DNA of 64,000 nucleotides from Hypericum androsaemum (Eukaryota > Streptophyta > Magnoliopsida > Malpighiales > Hypericaceae). The notes beneath the pieces are model-generated. The model did not search any database, was not told where the DNA came from, and saw only the letters and a program-made list of their open reading frames with translations. Of the stretch, positions 33,996 to 44,360 are shown one piece after another. The position numbers and the translations under genes are program-made. Where the stretch lies: positions 2,324,001 through 2,388,000 of the forward strand of contig OZ023192.1 in assembly GCA_963995505.1 (NCBI GenBank). The letters run 5' to 3'. The first letter of the stretch is position 1. The number at the start of each line of letters is the position of its first letter.

Positions 33996-34431
33996 CATTA
34001 AGGACATCAAGGTCAAGAGTGTCGACGTCGAAGCCGGCATCAAAGTAGTGGTCCCAGTAATGGCCAGGGGCATCCACGTGTGTGCCGGAGTGCACCGACA
34101 GCTTCATCTCCGACAAGTTATAGTCGGAGCCGTTCTTCATGTCTTCCAGCAGCCGCAGCAGCTGCCCGATCCCTTCCTCCGACCCGTGGCACGGCAACTC
34201 CAGACCCGTCTTGTGGTAGGGCCCACAGTACCTATGGGTTATGTCGACGACCCTCCCTCCCTGTCCGTGGACTTCTCTGCGTACGGGGACAAGGTTGTCG
34301 GTTTCCGGGGCGGAGGGCACCGCGTTGGTTTCCGTCGTGCCCGGGACGGTGGGGTACGCGGGGGCGGTGGCGGCGGAGAGGGAGGTCAGGAGGAGTGATG
34401 GGAGGAGGAAGTAGAAGAAGATGGTCACCAT
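33996..34431 (-). CDS. Second cyclase first exon (alternative exon 1 or truncated paralogue)
   Basis: Minus-strand exon from the ATG at 34429-34431 to a donor AATG|GTACGT at 33996. Its 436 nt leave one base, exactly the phase of exon 1 in the neighbouring gene. It encodes a signal peptide (MVTIFFYFLLPSLLLTSLSA), VPVRREVHGQGGRVVDITHR, an insertion with two Cys (RYCGPYHKTGLELPCHG) and the metal motif [11 protein letters not shown]. An in-frame upstream start would add 21 residues, but the signal peptide supports the start used here. The frame is fully open. No exons 2-6 follow before the next exon 1, so it either splices to exons 2-6 of the gene at 30861-33092 or is the stump of a tandem copy. 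Confidence 0.75.
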
Positions 34432-34751
34432 TTCTTTGGATTTTGTTGACGGACTTATCCTATCCCTGATCAATAATACTACTACTAGTAGCAAAGTCGA
34501 GCCATTCGTAGAGTTTTCTCGGTGGTACTATTTTATATTCGAACTTAATTTTTTTCAAAAAAATTTAACATTTATAATTTGGACCAAATATTATTTAAAT
34601 TAAGGCACGTGGCGAAAAGGTACCCACTCTCATCTTTGTCGAAACACGTGGTTGTCAGGGCACCGTTTATTTATTTTCCACTAATTTCCAAACCAAAAAA
34701 CGGATTTTGACTTTGAGATAAACCATTAGGGATAAAGAGTTAAACACATTT
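34432..34751. other. Upstream of cyclase exon 1B
   Basis: The likely promoter of the second first exon. It contains CACGTGG at about 34606-34612 and ACACGTGG near 34645-34652 (G-box-like). No gene. Confidence 0.45.
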
Positions 34752-35360
34752 CAATACCTTATTTTATTAGAAATAAATATTTTACGTTTTGTGTTATAAA
34801 AATTTCTAAAAATTTGTGTTTGTCTCCTTCCACCATACTTAATTTTTCAGTGATGACATGGATAATAAATATTCCACGTCATTTAAAATTTGCTGACTAG
34901 GATTTAAAATTAAAAAATTAAAAACATGTCATTATGAACCCAAAGGGCACCATCAGGAGCAAGCCTTCGAAAGCTAGAAGCTCCCCTCTTTCTAAGAACA
35001 AACCCTGTGTTTGGAGTTTAAATGATGTGGATTAAAAAAAATCCTAACCCCTCTTTGAACAGGAGAAGTCGTCCAAGACTGTTAGAATTTGGAGATTTTT
35101 TTCTTAGAAAGAGGGGAGCTTCTAGCCATCGATGGTTTCTCCTGTTCGTAACTTTTGGATTTATAATGACATGTTTTTAATTTTTAATTTTTAATCCTAG
35201 TCAGCAAATTTAAATGATGTGGAATATTTATTAATTTTGAATCCTAGTCATCGTTGAAAACTTAAGTGTGGTGGAAGGAAACAAACACAAGATATTTTTT
35301 TAGAAGTTTTTATAGCACAAAGTACAAAGTATCCATTTCTAATAATACAATGTACTAAAA
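34752..35360. mobile_element. Foldback element with about 250-bp inverted arms
   Basis: The left arm (34752-35002) and right arm (35093-35360) are inverted copies, sharing for example AAAAACATGTCATTATRAAYCC, CTAGAAGCTCCCCTCTTTCT and a CTCCTTCCACCAT-type phrase. The spacer is about 90 bp and holds no coding signal. The termini end in an ATT-rich stretch, so the exact ends and the target duplication are uncertain. Confidence 0.75.
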
Positions 35361-38310
35361 TATTTTATATATTGTATACATAAGCGAGATTAACTTTGTT
35401 AAAATTAAAACTAATTGCTAAAGGGTTACCGGCAATACAAGTCCAAGAACTTCGCAAAACTTGGATCTTTTGATTTAGGAAGCCCAATACTTAGGTTGGC
35501 TACTGACCTCTGGGCCCAGGCCTTCTTACACTTGAAAACAAAGAGAATATTGATTCCTCCGGGACTTCGGTTGAATTGTAGGCCGGGTTAGAGGTTTTTT
35601 AAATAATTATACTTTTAAATATATAAAATTTTAAATATTCTACCATTTTTTGTAAAAAATTATTCCTTAAAATTTATATTTTAATTTAATTAATTTGTAA
35701 TCTAAACAAAATTGTTACAATTGGTCTTATTTAGACCAATCGATCCAACTGCCCTTTAAATTTTGGTATAAAGGATCCAGTCTTAGTAATTGGGTCGCGA
35801 TCCGAATGGTCAGACAGCATTTTTTTTAAATGATGCTTATATATATAACTAATTCAGAGATATACACTACCGCTGTTCCATGAAGAAGACTAATTTATTT
35901 CGAAAATTCCTTCACCAACCTTAACCAACCAAGGGCAAGAACAGCTTTTATCTAAGAATATTGAGCTGGATCAATAATATAATATATAGTATCAGAAGTT
36001 AGTTCAATAATATTCATGACCAACAGAGATTTGCTGAGCTAATCATGTATCAACTTGACGTTACATGTACTCACTTAGGAACAAATTAAACATTAGTTGG
36101 ATCGATAATGTAATGTTTAGTATCCGAAGAATAAAGTAATAATTTCATCTCTTATGAATTTCTGTTATTCAGTGTTATTATAGAGTAATTAGAAACTAAT
36201 TTTAAAATTCAACATCCTCAACATCTGTTTTATAGAAGTGACTCTTATATAACTAGTTAAATTATTTATGGAAGAAAATCCGGAGTCCTGGTAGGTACTA
36301 CGGTCATATTTGATATTTTTTGCAAATAATTGCAGTTGGTAAACTTATTAGACACCGTCCTAATAATTCGAGGAGATAATTTTTTTTCATAACTTTTTAA
36401 TACAAGAATATTTATTTTATTGATTAATTTAAATTTAAAATAACATAAAATAATGACCATTCTATTCTCACAAAACTTGTAATTTTTCTTATGTCAAGCA
36501 ATTAGATCTACTAACAAAGAAATTATTTCTAAATTAATCAATATGTCTCAAATTCGAGTCATTGAAAATACATGAAAGTCAATTACTTATTCGAATTCAA
36601 ATGTGTTATGTAGCTCAAATCATTCTAGCTGACTTAGAAAAATATTCCTAGTTCAATCTCAGTGGTCGCTAGCCATGAATATTCATGAAACGTTTTCAAT
36701 ATAAACAAAACGGCGGGGGACAGGCGAAAAACTAGCTGCATACAACTGGCAGGATTTCCTCTCCGTCTACCAGAGCCTTAATAAATTGTAGAGGACGTAA
36801 TCGAAAATTTGACAGGAGTCGGATATTCGATATGTGTGACTGCTGGCATTGACGCTAGCCTTTTTGGATTATTCAAATAATGTTTGGATAAACTTCAAAG
36901 TTGTATCAATACCCAAAAATAAGTTCAATTCTGTATTCTAACCTACATAAAATTCACGTATCCAGCTCGAATGAGATTAGTCATTTTGTTATGTGTTCCT
37001 GGATGTCAGATATCATGTTTTGTTTACGGAATAAATATTAATTTTGTGTGACATAGGTTATTCGTGTCACTAAAGTGTTAAAACACAAATCTCAACACTA
37101 ATTTGATGCATTTTAAATCATATGGTATCAGTAAAAAAATCTCAAATCACATGGTAGTCCACATGGCTTTCCGATTCGACGTGACACGCTAGATTGTCAG
37201 ACTACAAGGGAGAAGTTGTCTATGTGCCAGCAGCAAGGATAAGTTGTCCGTGTCACTAAAATGTCAAACTTTAACCACTGAAATTATGCGCTTTAAATCA
37301 TATGATATCAAAGTCAAACTTCACTGTGTGACCTAGAGATCTTTTATTGATACGCATTAACTTGCCTCTAGCTCTAGCTCAACTCACATTAGTGTTACAA
37401 CTTCTATCTATTTATAAGCTACCTCTAAATTCTAATACATCCATAGAGTTTTCTTAAGTCACTTGAATGTCTCAAACAAAATTTAAATAGGAGTCTAAAA
37501 TAGAATCCTTGATAAATAAAATTTAGAGGGATTGAGTCTAAATTTTGAGTCATTCTTTTTTTTTGGAGGGATTGAGTCATTCTTCAACAATATCAAAGAG
37601 CTTTTTTCTTATTTATAGGTTAATAAATAAAGAAGAAAAAATTTGAATTGTTGATTCATATTTCATAACACGCGATGGCTAACCAAAAAGTGAATTTTCT
37701 AATGTATCCTCCGACAAAATAAAATTAACCCACTTAGATTATCCAAGCACCTACAAGTTGGTACTGGGTTGAAACCTTCCCCCTAAAAAGAGGAACATCG
37801 TTGAGCTCAAAAACTCCCAAAACTTGCAATGACCACCAACCGTATATACTTTAGTCTTTACATCCTCGAGGCATGCATAATTGCACATGCGACATCTCAA
37901 AACTCGACCCCAAGTATCAATACTTGGATTCGATTAAAGTGATTTAATGTTTAATTTTCACGAATGTAAAAAAAATATTTGGAGAATTAAAAGAGTTGTT
38001 GGTCTAATTGTATAAGGAAAATATGGAGTGGGAAATCACCTGGGTTCAAATATTAGTTAAGGAAAAAATTGCTTATAGAAAAATACCGGATGAGTCATCC
38101 TAAAATAGTACCCAATTATACTCGACTATAAATACAGTACCCGATAATATTCAATTATAAATATATGAATTTACCCAAAAATAAACTCAATACCAAGTCA
38201 AGCCAGACTATGTATACAGTACCTGCACCTAAACCAGTACCATCATCAGCCTAACAATTGTTGCGACCAATATTGGCTCCCACTCAATTACTTTTGGGTG
38301 CTGTCCAGCC
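35361..38310. other. AT-rich intergenic DNA
   Basis: No exon was found. A diverged tandem duplication is visible at about 37050-37150 and 37235-37320 (GTGTCACTAAARTGT; TTTAAATCATATGRTATCA). A SINE-like phrase (TTGGTCTAATTGTATAAGG ... CTGGGTTCAAATATTAG) lies at about 37998-38080 but is too weak to call. Confidence 0.5.
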
Positions 38311-38318
38311 ATATAAAC
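38311..38318 (+). promoter_or_regulatory. Probable TATA box of the LRR gene
   Basis: ATATAAAC about 85 bp upstream of the ATG at 38401, followed by a purine-rich leader. The position suits a short 5'UTR. Confidence 0.55.
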
Positions 38319-38400
38319 ACACACCAAACACAAGAGAGAAAATAACCACAATCACAATTTCATAAACCCAAATCCCCTCTAAAATCCCCAACCCAAGAAA

Positions 38401-39585
38401 ATGAAGATGACCAACAAATTACCTCGATTCTTCCTGTACTTTTGGGTTCCAATTGCAATCAATTTCTCCCCAATTGTCCTAGTTTCCTCCCTTACGAATC
38501 CACAAGACGTTTTAGCACTAAAAGCCTTTAAATCCTCAATTAAGGCGTCCTCAATCCCATCCTGGTCTTGCCTGGCCTCGTGGGACTTCTCCACCGACCC
38601 ATGTGCCCTCCCCCGCCGGACCCACTTCACCTGCGGCGTCACCTGCTCGCCGGACTCATCCCGAGTCACCCAACTCAGCGTCGACCCGGCCGGCTACTCG
38701 GGCCAACTCACCCCGCTCGTTTCCAAGCTCACCAGCCTCACCTACCTGGACCTCTCCGGGAACAACTTCTACGGCACAATCCCGGCCTCCATTTCCTCCC
38801 TGGCCAGCCTCCAAACCCTGATCCTCCGTTCCAACTCGTTCTCCAACTCGGTCCCCGACTTAGTCCTCCCCTACCTCAAATCCCTCGAAACCCTCGACCT
38901 CGCCCACAATTCCTTATCTGGGTACCTCCCAAAAACGTTGGAATCCCTCATAAACCTGAAAAGACTCGATCTTAGCTACAACAAGCTAGGTGGGTCCGTC
39001 CCCAGGCTCCCTCCGAACATCCAGGAAATCGCCGTGAAGGCCAACTCTTTGTCGGGACCGTTGCAAGCTTCGTCCTTTAACGGTCTCAACAACCTCGAAG
39101 TCATCGAACTCAGCGAGAACTCCATCTCCGGGACACTGGACGCCTGGTTCTTCCTCCTCCCGAAGATCCAGCAATTCAATCTCTCCAACAACACGCTGAC
39201 ACGTGTCAGCGTCCCGAAGCCCGGGAAGGACAGCGGCCTCGTCGCGGCGGACCTGGGGTTCAACAGGATCGAGGGGCCGGTGCCGGAGAACTTCGTCGGC
39301 TACCCGGTGCTGTCTTCCCTGTCGTTGAGGTACAACCGGCTACGTGGCGCGATCCCGTTGGCCTACAGCCAGAAGAAGAGCCTGAGGAGGCTGTTCCTCG
39401 ACGGGAATTACCTGATCGGGAAGCCGCCGGCGGGTCTGTTCGCCGGCGGGGGGCCGGTCGCCGGAAGCCTGGGGGATAACTGCTTGAAGGGGTGTCCCGG
39501 TTCGTCTCAGCTTTGCGAGCCTTCCCAGAAGCCGACGGCCATTTGCAAGCAAGCTTATGGTGGGAAAGGGAAACCCAGTTCTTAA
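38401..39585 (+). CDS. Secreted leucine-rich-repeat protein, single exon
   Basis: An uninterrupted 394-codon frame from ATG 38401 to TAA 39583-39585. A second in-frame ATG at 38407 could also serve. A hydrophobic signal peptide covers about residues 8-30. An LRRNT-like cap follows (DVLALKAFKSS, then Cys-containing segments PCALPRRTHFTCGVTCSPD), then about ten plant-type LRRs from residue 95 to 330 (LTYLDLSGNNFYGTIPASI, LETLDLAHNSLSGYLP, LKRLDLSYNKLGGSVP, SSLSLRYNRLRGAIP), and a Cys-rich C-cap (DNCLKGCPGSSQLCEP). There is no transmembrane helix or kinase domain, so it is a receptor-like or inhibitor-like apoplastic LRR protein rather than a kinase. Codons are GC-rich, unlike the surrounding DNA. 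Its ligand or partner is unknown. Confidence 0.92.
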   Translation: MKMTNKLPRFFLYFWVPIAINFSPIVLVSSLTNPQDVLALKAFKSSIKASSIPSWSCLASWDFSTDPCALPRRTHFTCGVTCSPDSSRVTQLSVDPAGYSGQLTPLVSKLTSLTYLDLSGNNFYGTIPASISSLASLQTLILRSNSFSNSVPDLVLPYLKSLETLDLAHNSLSGYLPKTLESLINLKRLDLSYNKLGGSVPRLPPNIQEIAVKANSLSGPLQASSFNGLNNLEVIELSENSISGTLDAWFFLLPKIQQFNLSNNTLTRVSVPKPGKDSGLVAADLGFNRIEGPVPENFVGYPVLSSLSLRYNRLRGAIPLAYSQKKSLRRLFLDGNYLIGKPPAGLFAGGGPVAGSLGDNCLKGCPGSSQLCEPSQKPTAICKQAYGGKGKPSS

Positions 39586-41626
39586 TTAATTATGACGCTT
39601 CATTTTTTTAAAACAATTTTAAAGAAATTATAAATATATATTTCTTTTTATTTGAGTGTAATATTAGGCGGAAAAAATAAGACGGGGATCCCCAATGTAA
39701 TGTGCATGTATGTACGTACGTATCATAGTTTTATTACATAAAATGTTAATGTACAAATATATTATTTACTTTTCTAACTTCAATTTTGTTGATGGGATTT
39801 TATGTTATCTATATTATTTTACCGTATACTGGATTTTCGGGTTGCTACAGATTTTCAGTTCCGGGTGCACAGTTGTACTTTTTTTCAATGCTACTTAATA
39901 TTCGGCTATCTAGGTAGTGAATAAATTAATTTAATTTTGAGTTGTACAAGATCTCACAAAAGAATATCTTATCAAATATTAATATGGTTGCATTTTTTGA
40001 ATTCAGAAAAATTAAAACAGTTGATCCTACTTACGTTGTAAAGTTATTTTGTAATCCTTGAATAGGGGTAAAGTTGTGTGGTGTTTTCTATTGAAGGTTA
40101 TAAAGTTATATTGTTTTTTTCCTCATGTCTTTTTTAAAATAGTAATCTAAATAATATCTTTTACATTCTAAAATTTAAATCTAAAATTTTTTTAAGTGAA
40201 TCAAAGTTTTTAGGGTGTAAAGTTGTGCTATTTTTTAAAAGTTGTGTTATTTGATTCCCATGCGATGTGCGTTGTTGGTGAGGAAATAGTGCGAAAAGTG
40301 GGAGGTTTGAAATCCACAATTTTTTTTACTCAATTTATGCGTTATTTTTCAGTGCCGACATTTTATGGTTTACGTCTCCAACTCTGTGGTCAACTTTCAG
40401 ATGTTAGGGGCCCAACTCCACCGGACTAAATATAAGAGAATCGTTCGAGTTCTAGAAATACGTTTTAATAGTGTTAATTAACTGTTAATTTTTTTATTGT
40501 AATTCAAAAATTATGTCCGACTAAAATTTGTGTTTGATCCAGTGAATGTTTAAATAATAGTCGAAGTTAATTTTGCCGAAAGTGCCAGTTTAAATCATTG
40601 TTTTTGAGAAATAATTTAAGACCTTGTGAATGCGTGACTTTTGTATGTCTGCGGACTGCACCCTGCAGTATCCACATTTGACTAATGTGTATGTGCCTAT
40701 TTGACATAGGTTCAGAATTTAGTTTGGGGTTTATTTTTTTAATAAGTATGTTAAATTTATATATAAGTGCTAAATATCTGCAAATCTATTATTTTAATAT
40801 TTTGAATCAAAATAATTTTTTAACATAATATCAGAATTAGTTAATTTTGTCATTCGTTATCACTGGCATATATCTTCCAACTCCAATTGTGATTGCACTT
40901 TTGCCATTTGCCTTAGAACTTAAGAACGCCTGACAAGAGCGAACTAAAACTGACATTTCGAGGGGAAAAAGATTCCTACAACCCAAAAAAGCTGCAATTT
41001 TGCAAAACGATAAACTTTGATGATCATTTAATCAAGGGATTAACTCTAATAAATTTATATACTAAGTTTTTTCTAGGCCATGTGTTATCTGGACATTAAT
41101 GTAGTATCCAAATATTACTATGCCAACTAATCTAAATTTGAGCTGTGTGAGAATTTTTAAAATGTGGCAAAACAATTTAACAAATATTTAGCACAGTTGT
41201 GTTCCAAATGACTCGAACTCAAAATTCTTAGTTAAGCAAAACATCATCATCATTATCTCATTCAATTGCTTGTTAGTATTTATATACCAAGTTAAAGATG
41301 TATTAGATTTAATTATTAGTGTGAACATTTTGATTGAATTCTGGTCGGAACGATCCCGCAATATTGTAACACTTTTCTTGATTTCGTCACGCTGTGGCTC
41401 GTGACATGAGCTTTGGATCCCCAGTCCATCATCGTTTAACGAATTATTTGGAGTTGGAACTCTGACAGCTTTCCGACATATTTGTCAGGGATATTTTGGG
41501 CTCGTACATCCTTGCCATTGGCATCAAAAGTGATGCTAATAATATTAAATATAATATTAAATCTCGTGTGATATTTTTTGTGCGATGTGATATATATAAA
41601 ATTTAGATTCACTTTTGCAAATATTA
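39586..41626. other. AT-rich intergenic DNA
   Basis: The first 150 bp are the 3' flank of the LRR gene. The rest holds no supported gene; a phrase at about 41380-41420 (TTCGTCACGCTGTGGCTCGT) echoes the old repeat at 1630 and 47640. Confidence 0.55.
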
Positions 41627-41635
41627 AAATATTAT

Positions 41636-42417
41636 GGGAAAAGTTCACTTTAGTACCCTGTGGTATCGTGAAAAATCAAGTCAGTACCCTGTGGTTTAAA
41701 ACGTATCAATTGAGTCATACTTATTCCAATTAACATCAATTAGAGGCCCGGGCAGCTGCCCGGACCTGCCCGAACCTACCCGACCCCTGCCCGAACTACG
41801 TGGCCAGCCACGTCACCAAATTTTGATGACGTGGCGCCACGTGGACATCCATCTCCTCCTCCTCCTCCTCCTCCTCCGCGTCCTCCTCCGCATCCCCGCG
41901 TCCTCCTCCGCATCCCCGCGTCCTCCTCCTCCTCCCAGCGTCCTCCTCCTCCTCCTCCTCCGCGTCCCCGCGTCCTCCTCCTCCTCCTCCTCCTCCCAGC
42001 GTCCTCCTCCTCCTCCTCCTCCCCCCGCGTCCTCCTCCTCCTCCTCCCCGCATCCTCCTCCTCCTCCTCCTCCCCCCGCGTCCTCCTCCTCCTCCTTCCC
42101 CCGCGTCCTCCTCCTCCTCCTCCTCTCCGCGTCCTCCTCCTCCTCCTCCTCCCCCCGCGTCCTCCTCCTCCTCCTCCTCCCCCCGCGTCCTCCTCCTCCT
42201 CCTCCTCTCCACGTGGCGCCACGTCATCAAAATTTGGTGACGTGGCTGGCCACGTAGTTCGGGCAGGGGTCGGGTAGGTTCGGGCAGGTCCGGGCAGCTG
42301 CCCGGGCCTCTAATTGATGTTAATTGGAATAAGTATGACTCAATTGATACGTTTTCAACCACAGGGTACTGACTTGATTTTTTGCGATACTACAGGGTAC
42401 TAAAGTGGACTTTTCCC
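41636..42417. mobile_element. Long-TIR Mutator-like element with 9-bp duplication, family A, short form
   Basis: The inverted repeats, about 210 bp each and nearly identical, begin GGGAAAAGTTCACTTTAGTA (41636) and end at 42417. The flanks carry a perfect 9-bp duplication, AAATATTAT (41627-41635 and 42418-42426). The interior, 41850-42207, is a CTC/CCG-rich microsatellite with no gene; long frames over it on both strands are artefacts. The TIR ends match the 15321-16795 element (GGGAAAAGTYCACTT and GTACCCTGTGGT). The inner TIR edge carries GGCGCCACGTGG, and a CCCGGGCAGCTGCCCG-like palindrome lies midway. Confidence 0.93.
41850..42207 (+). repeat. CTC/CCG-rich microsatellite
   Basis: Imperfect arrays of CTC separated by CGCGTC and CCCCGCGTC, filling the whole loop between the element's arms. 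Confidence 0.95.
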
Positions 42418-42426
42418 AAATATTAT

Positions 42427-43211
42427 TAAAGAGTAAGATCTCATGATAGGTCATTATAGTGAGCGGCAGTGTATTGTCGACCGCTTGGGTGTCACAATAA
42501 AAGTCACCGGGACCCCATTTAATTTTAGATGCTCAATCTGTGATCACACATCAAAATGTTTTCACTATTTCTTTTAAAAGAATTCAACCCGAGCCTTGCG
42601 ATAAACAAGATATTACTAGAGTAACTATCCATCGATAAAATTCGATAGTTGTTTCAATTTTACTATAATTTGTCTAAAGAAAATCGCGGATAAAGATTGT
42701 AAAAAAACAATTAATGGAGTTAGATTCGATGGAGCAAGTTTTGGAGTTTAAGTGGTTCATATAGAATATTCGACTCTTAAAGAGTAGATAACCAAATATT
42801 AGCAGTTATTATATCTGAAACAATGACTACCGTTAATAAGATGGGCGGGTTATGACAGACCCTGGGGAGATCAAGTCGGCTGTTTTCAACCATTTTGAAC
42901 GAATATTCATCTCTCAGAGGATGCAAAGGCCGTGGCTGACGAGAAACAAAATAATTTTCAAAGGAGAGAGGTGCAATTGAGAGCTTCTTACTCATACTAT
43001 TCTACTTTGTATTCATGAATGGCTTCGTTGGTCCAATTTGCTAGTGAATTTGGGTCACCAAGACGTTGTTCTGTATTTAGAATTATTAAGTTTGGGAGAA
43101 TAACTTTTGATTACATGTAGGTTTGGCTATTTGTAATCATTGGTGTTAATATTGGGTGTTATATATAAAATTTAATCCGTTTAAAAAAACAACGACTACC
43201 ATTAAATATGA
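42427..43211. other. AT-rich intergenic DNA
   Basis: No supported gene or element. Confidence 0.5.
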
Positions 43212-43220
43212 TAAAAGATA

Positions 43221-44351
43221 GGACAAATTACTCTCAAGTCCCTGATCTTTGATCACCCTCCTCCTAAGGTTCCTGACTTTTGAAAAATAATTGTCCCGTC
43301 CCTAAGTTTTGATAATAATAGACTCCCGGATCTCTAGAACCGAAATATTCATTTTTCTCAGGTAAACACCCATTTAAAATGATCAAAATTCTCTCAAAAA
43401 AAAAATCTCTTTCCTTCCCTTCTTCTTCCACCCACTTCATCTTCTTCCTTTAACCCTTCAACATTCAATAAAACTCAAATACAAATCTTCATAACCAGAA
43501 TCAAAACTAATTAGAGAGAATCATAATTTAAAAAATCTTAACTTTAAAAACTCTAATTCGAATTAGAAATCCGAATAAAAAACCTAGCTACGGTCTGGTT
43601 CGCCGACAACAGGGAGGGAGATCTAATTATCGTTTCCTTCTGGGTTTCTTTCTCTATTTTTTCCTCCCCCAGAAAAAACAAGTTCAACAAATATCCCCGC
43701 TTCATGCCCCTCCATTTCTCCAACGAAGCTTATTTTTTAATGTAACAACAATTATCTTCCCCCGCCCCCCAATTAATAAGACCGCTGTACCCTGCTTGTT
43801 AATAACCAAATTGATGGAATTGGATTTGTTAGATACAGAGTCCATTTCTGTTTTTTAATGAAATATCTATCTCAAAGATGGTAACTTTAACCAGGGGAAA
43901 TCACAATACAATGCACTCTCTCAGAACATGACCCAATAGAACCAAAATTCAATCAAAACCCAGAAAAGTCGAGGGCGTCATCTGCTCTTTCAATGGGCTG
44001 GATGCTGCAAAAGGGGTTTAGGGTTTCTCCTGGGGTGTGTTGGAATTAGGGGTTGTTCAAGTCCTTAATTTCGTTGGAGCTTATATGGGTATTGTAATTA
44101 GATGCGATTGAATTTTAGTTAAAAGTTGGAGGAAGAAGATAAAGTGGGGAAAGAAGAAAATTTTATTTTTTTAGTGGAAGGGTATTTTGGTCATTTCAAG
44201 TAGGAGTTCAGAGAAGAAAAATAAATATTCCGGCTCCAGAGACCCGAGAGTCTATTATCATCAAAACTTTGAGACGGGACAATTATTTTTCAAAAGCAAG
44301 AGACCCTAGGGGAAGGATGACCAAAGATCAGAGACTTGAGAGTAATTGACC
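43221..44351. mobile_element. Probable Mutator-like element with about 140-bp TIRs, family B
   Basis: The left end GGACAAATTACTCTCAAGTC and the reverse complement of the right end, GGTCAATTACTCTCAAGTCT, continue as imperfect inverted copies for about 140 bp (shared GAAAAATAATTGTCCCGTC and ATAATAGACTC). The flanks TAAAAGATA (43212-43220) and TAAAAAATA (44352-44360) match at 8 of 9 positions. The interior has a CT-rich leader-like stretch at about 43400-43470, then AT-rich DNA with no recognisable protein. Confidence 0.75.
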
Positions 44352-44360
44352 TAAAAAATA

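Noticed and set aside
37998..38080. SINE-like A-box and B-box phrases
   Set aside because: The B box is degenerate (GGTTCAAATAT), no tail or target duplication is seen, so it was not called as a feature.
41776..42362. Several 140-190-codon frames on both strands, Arg/Glu/Gly-rich or Ser/Pro-rich
   Set aside because: They are translations of the CTC/CCG microsatellite inside a transposon, not proteins.
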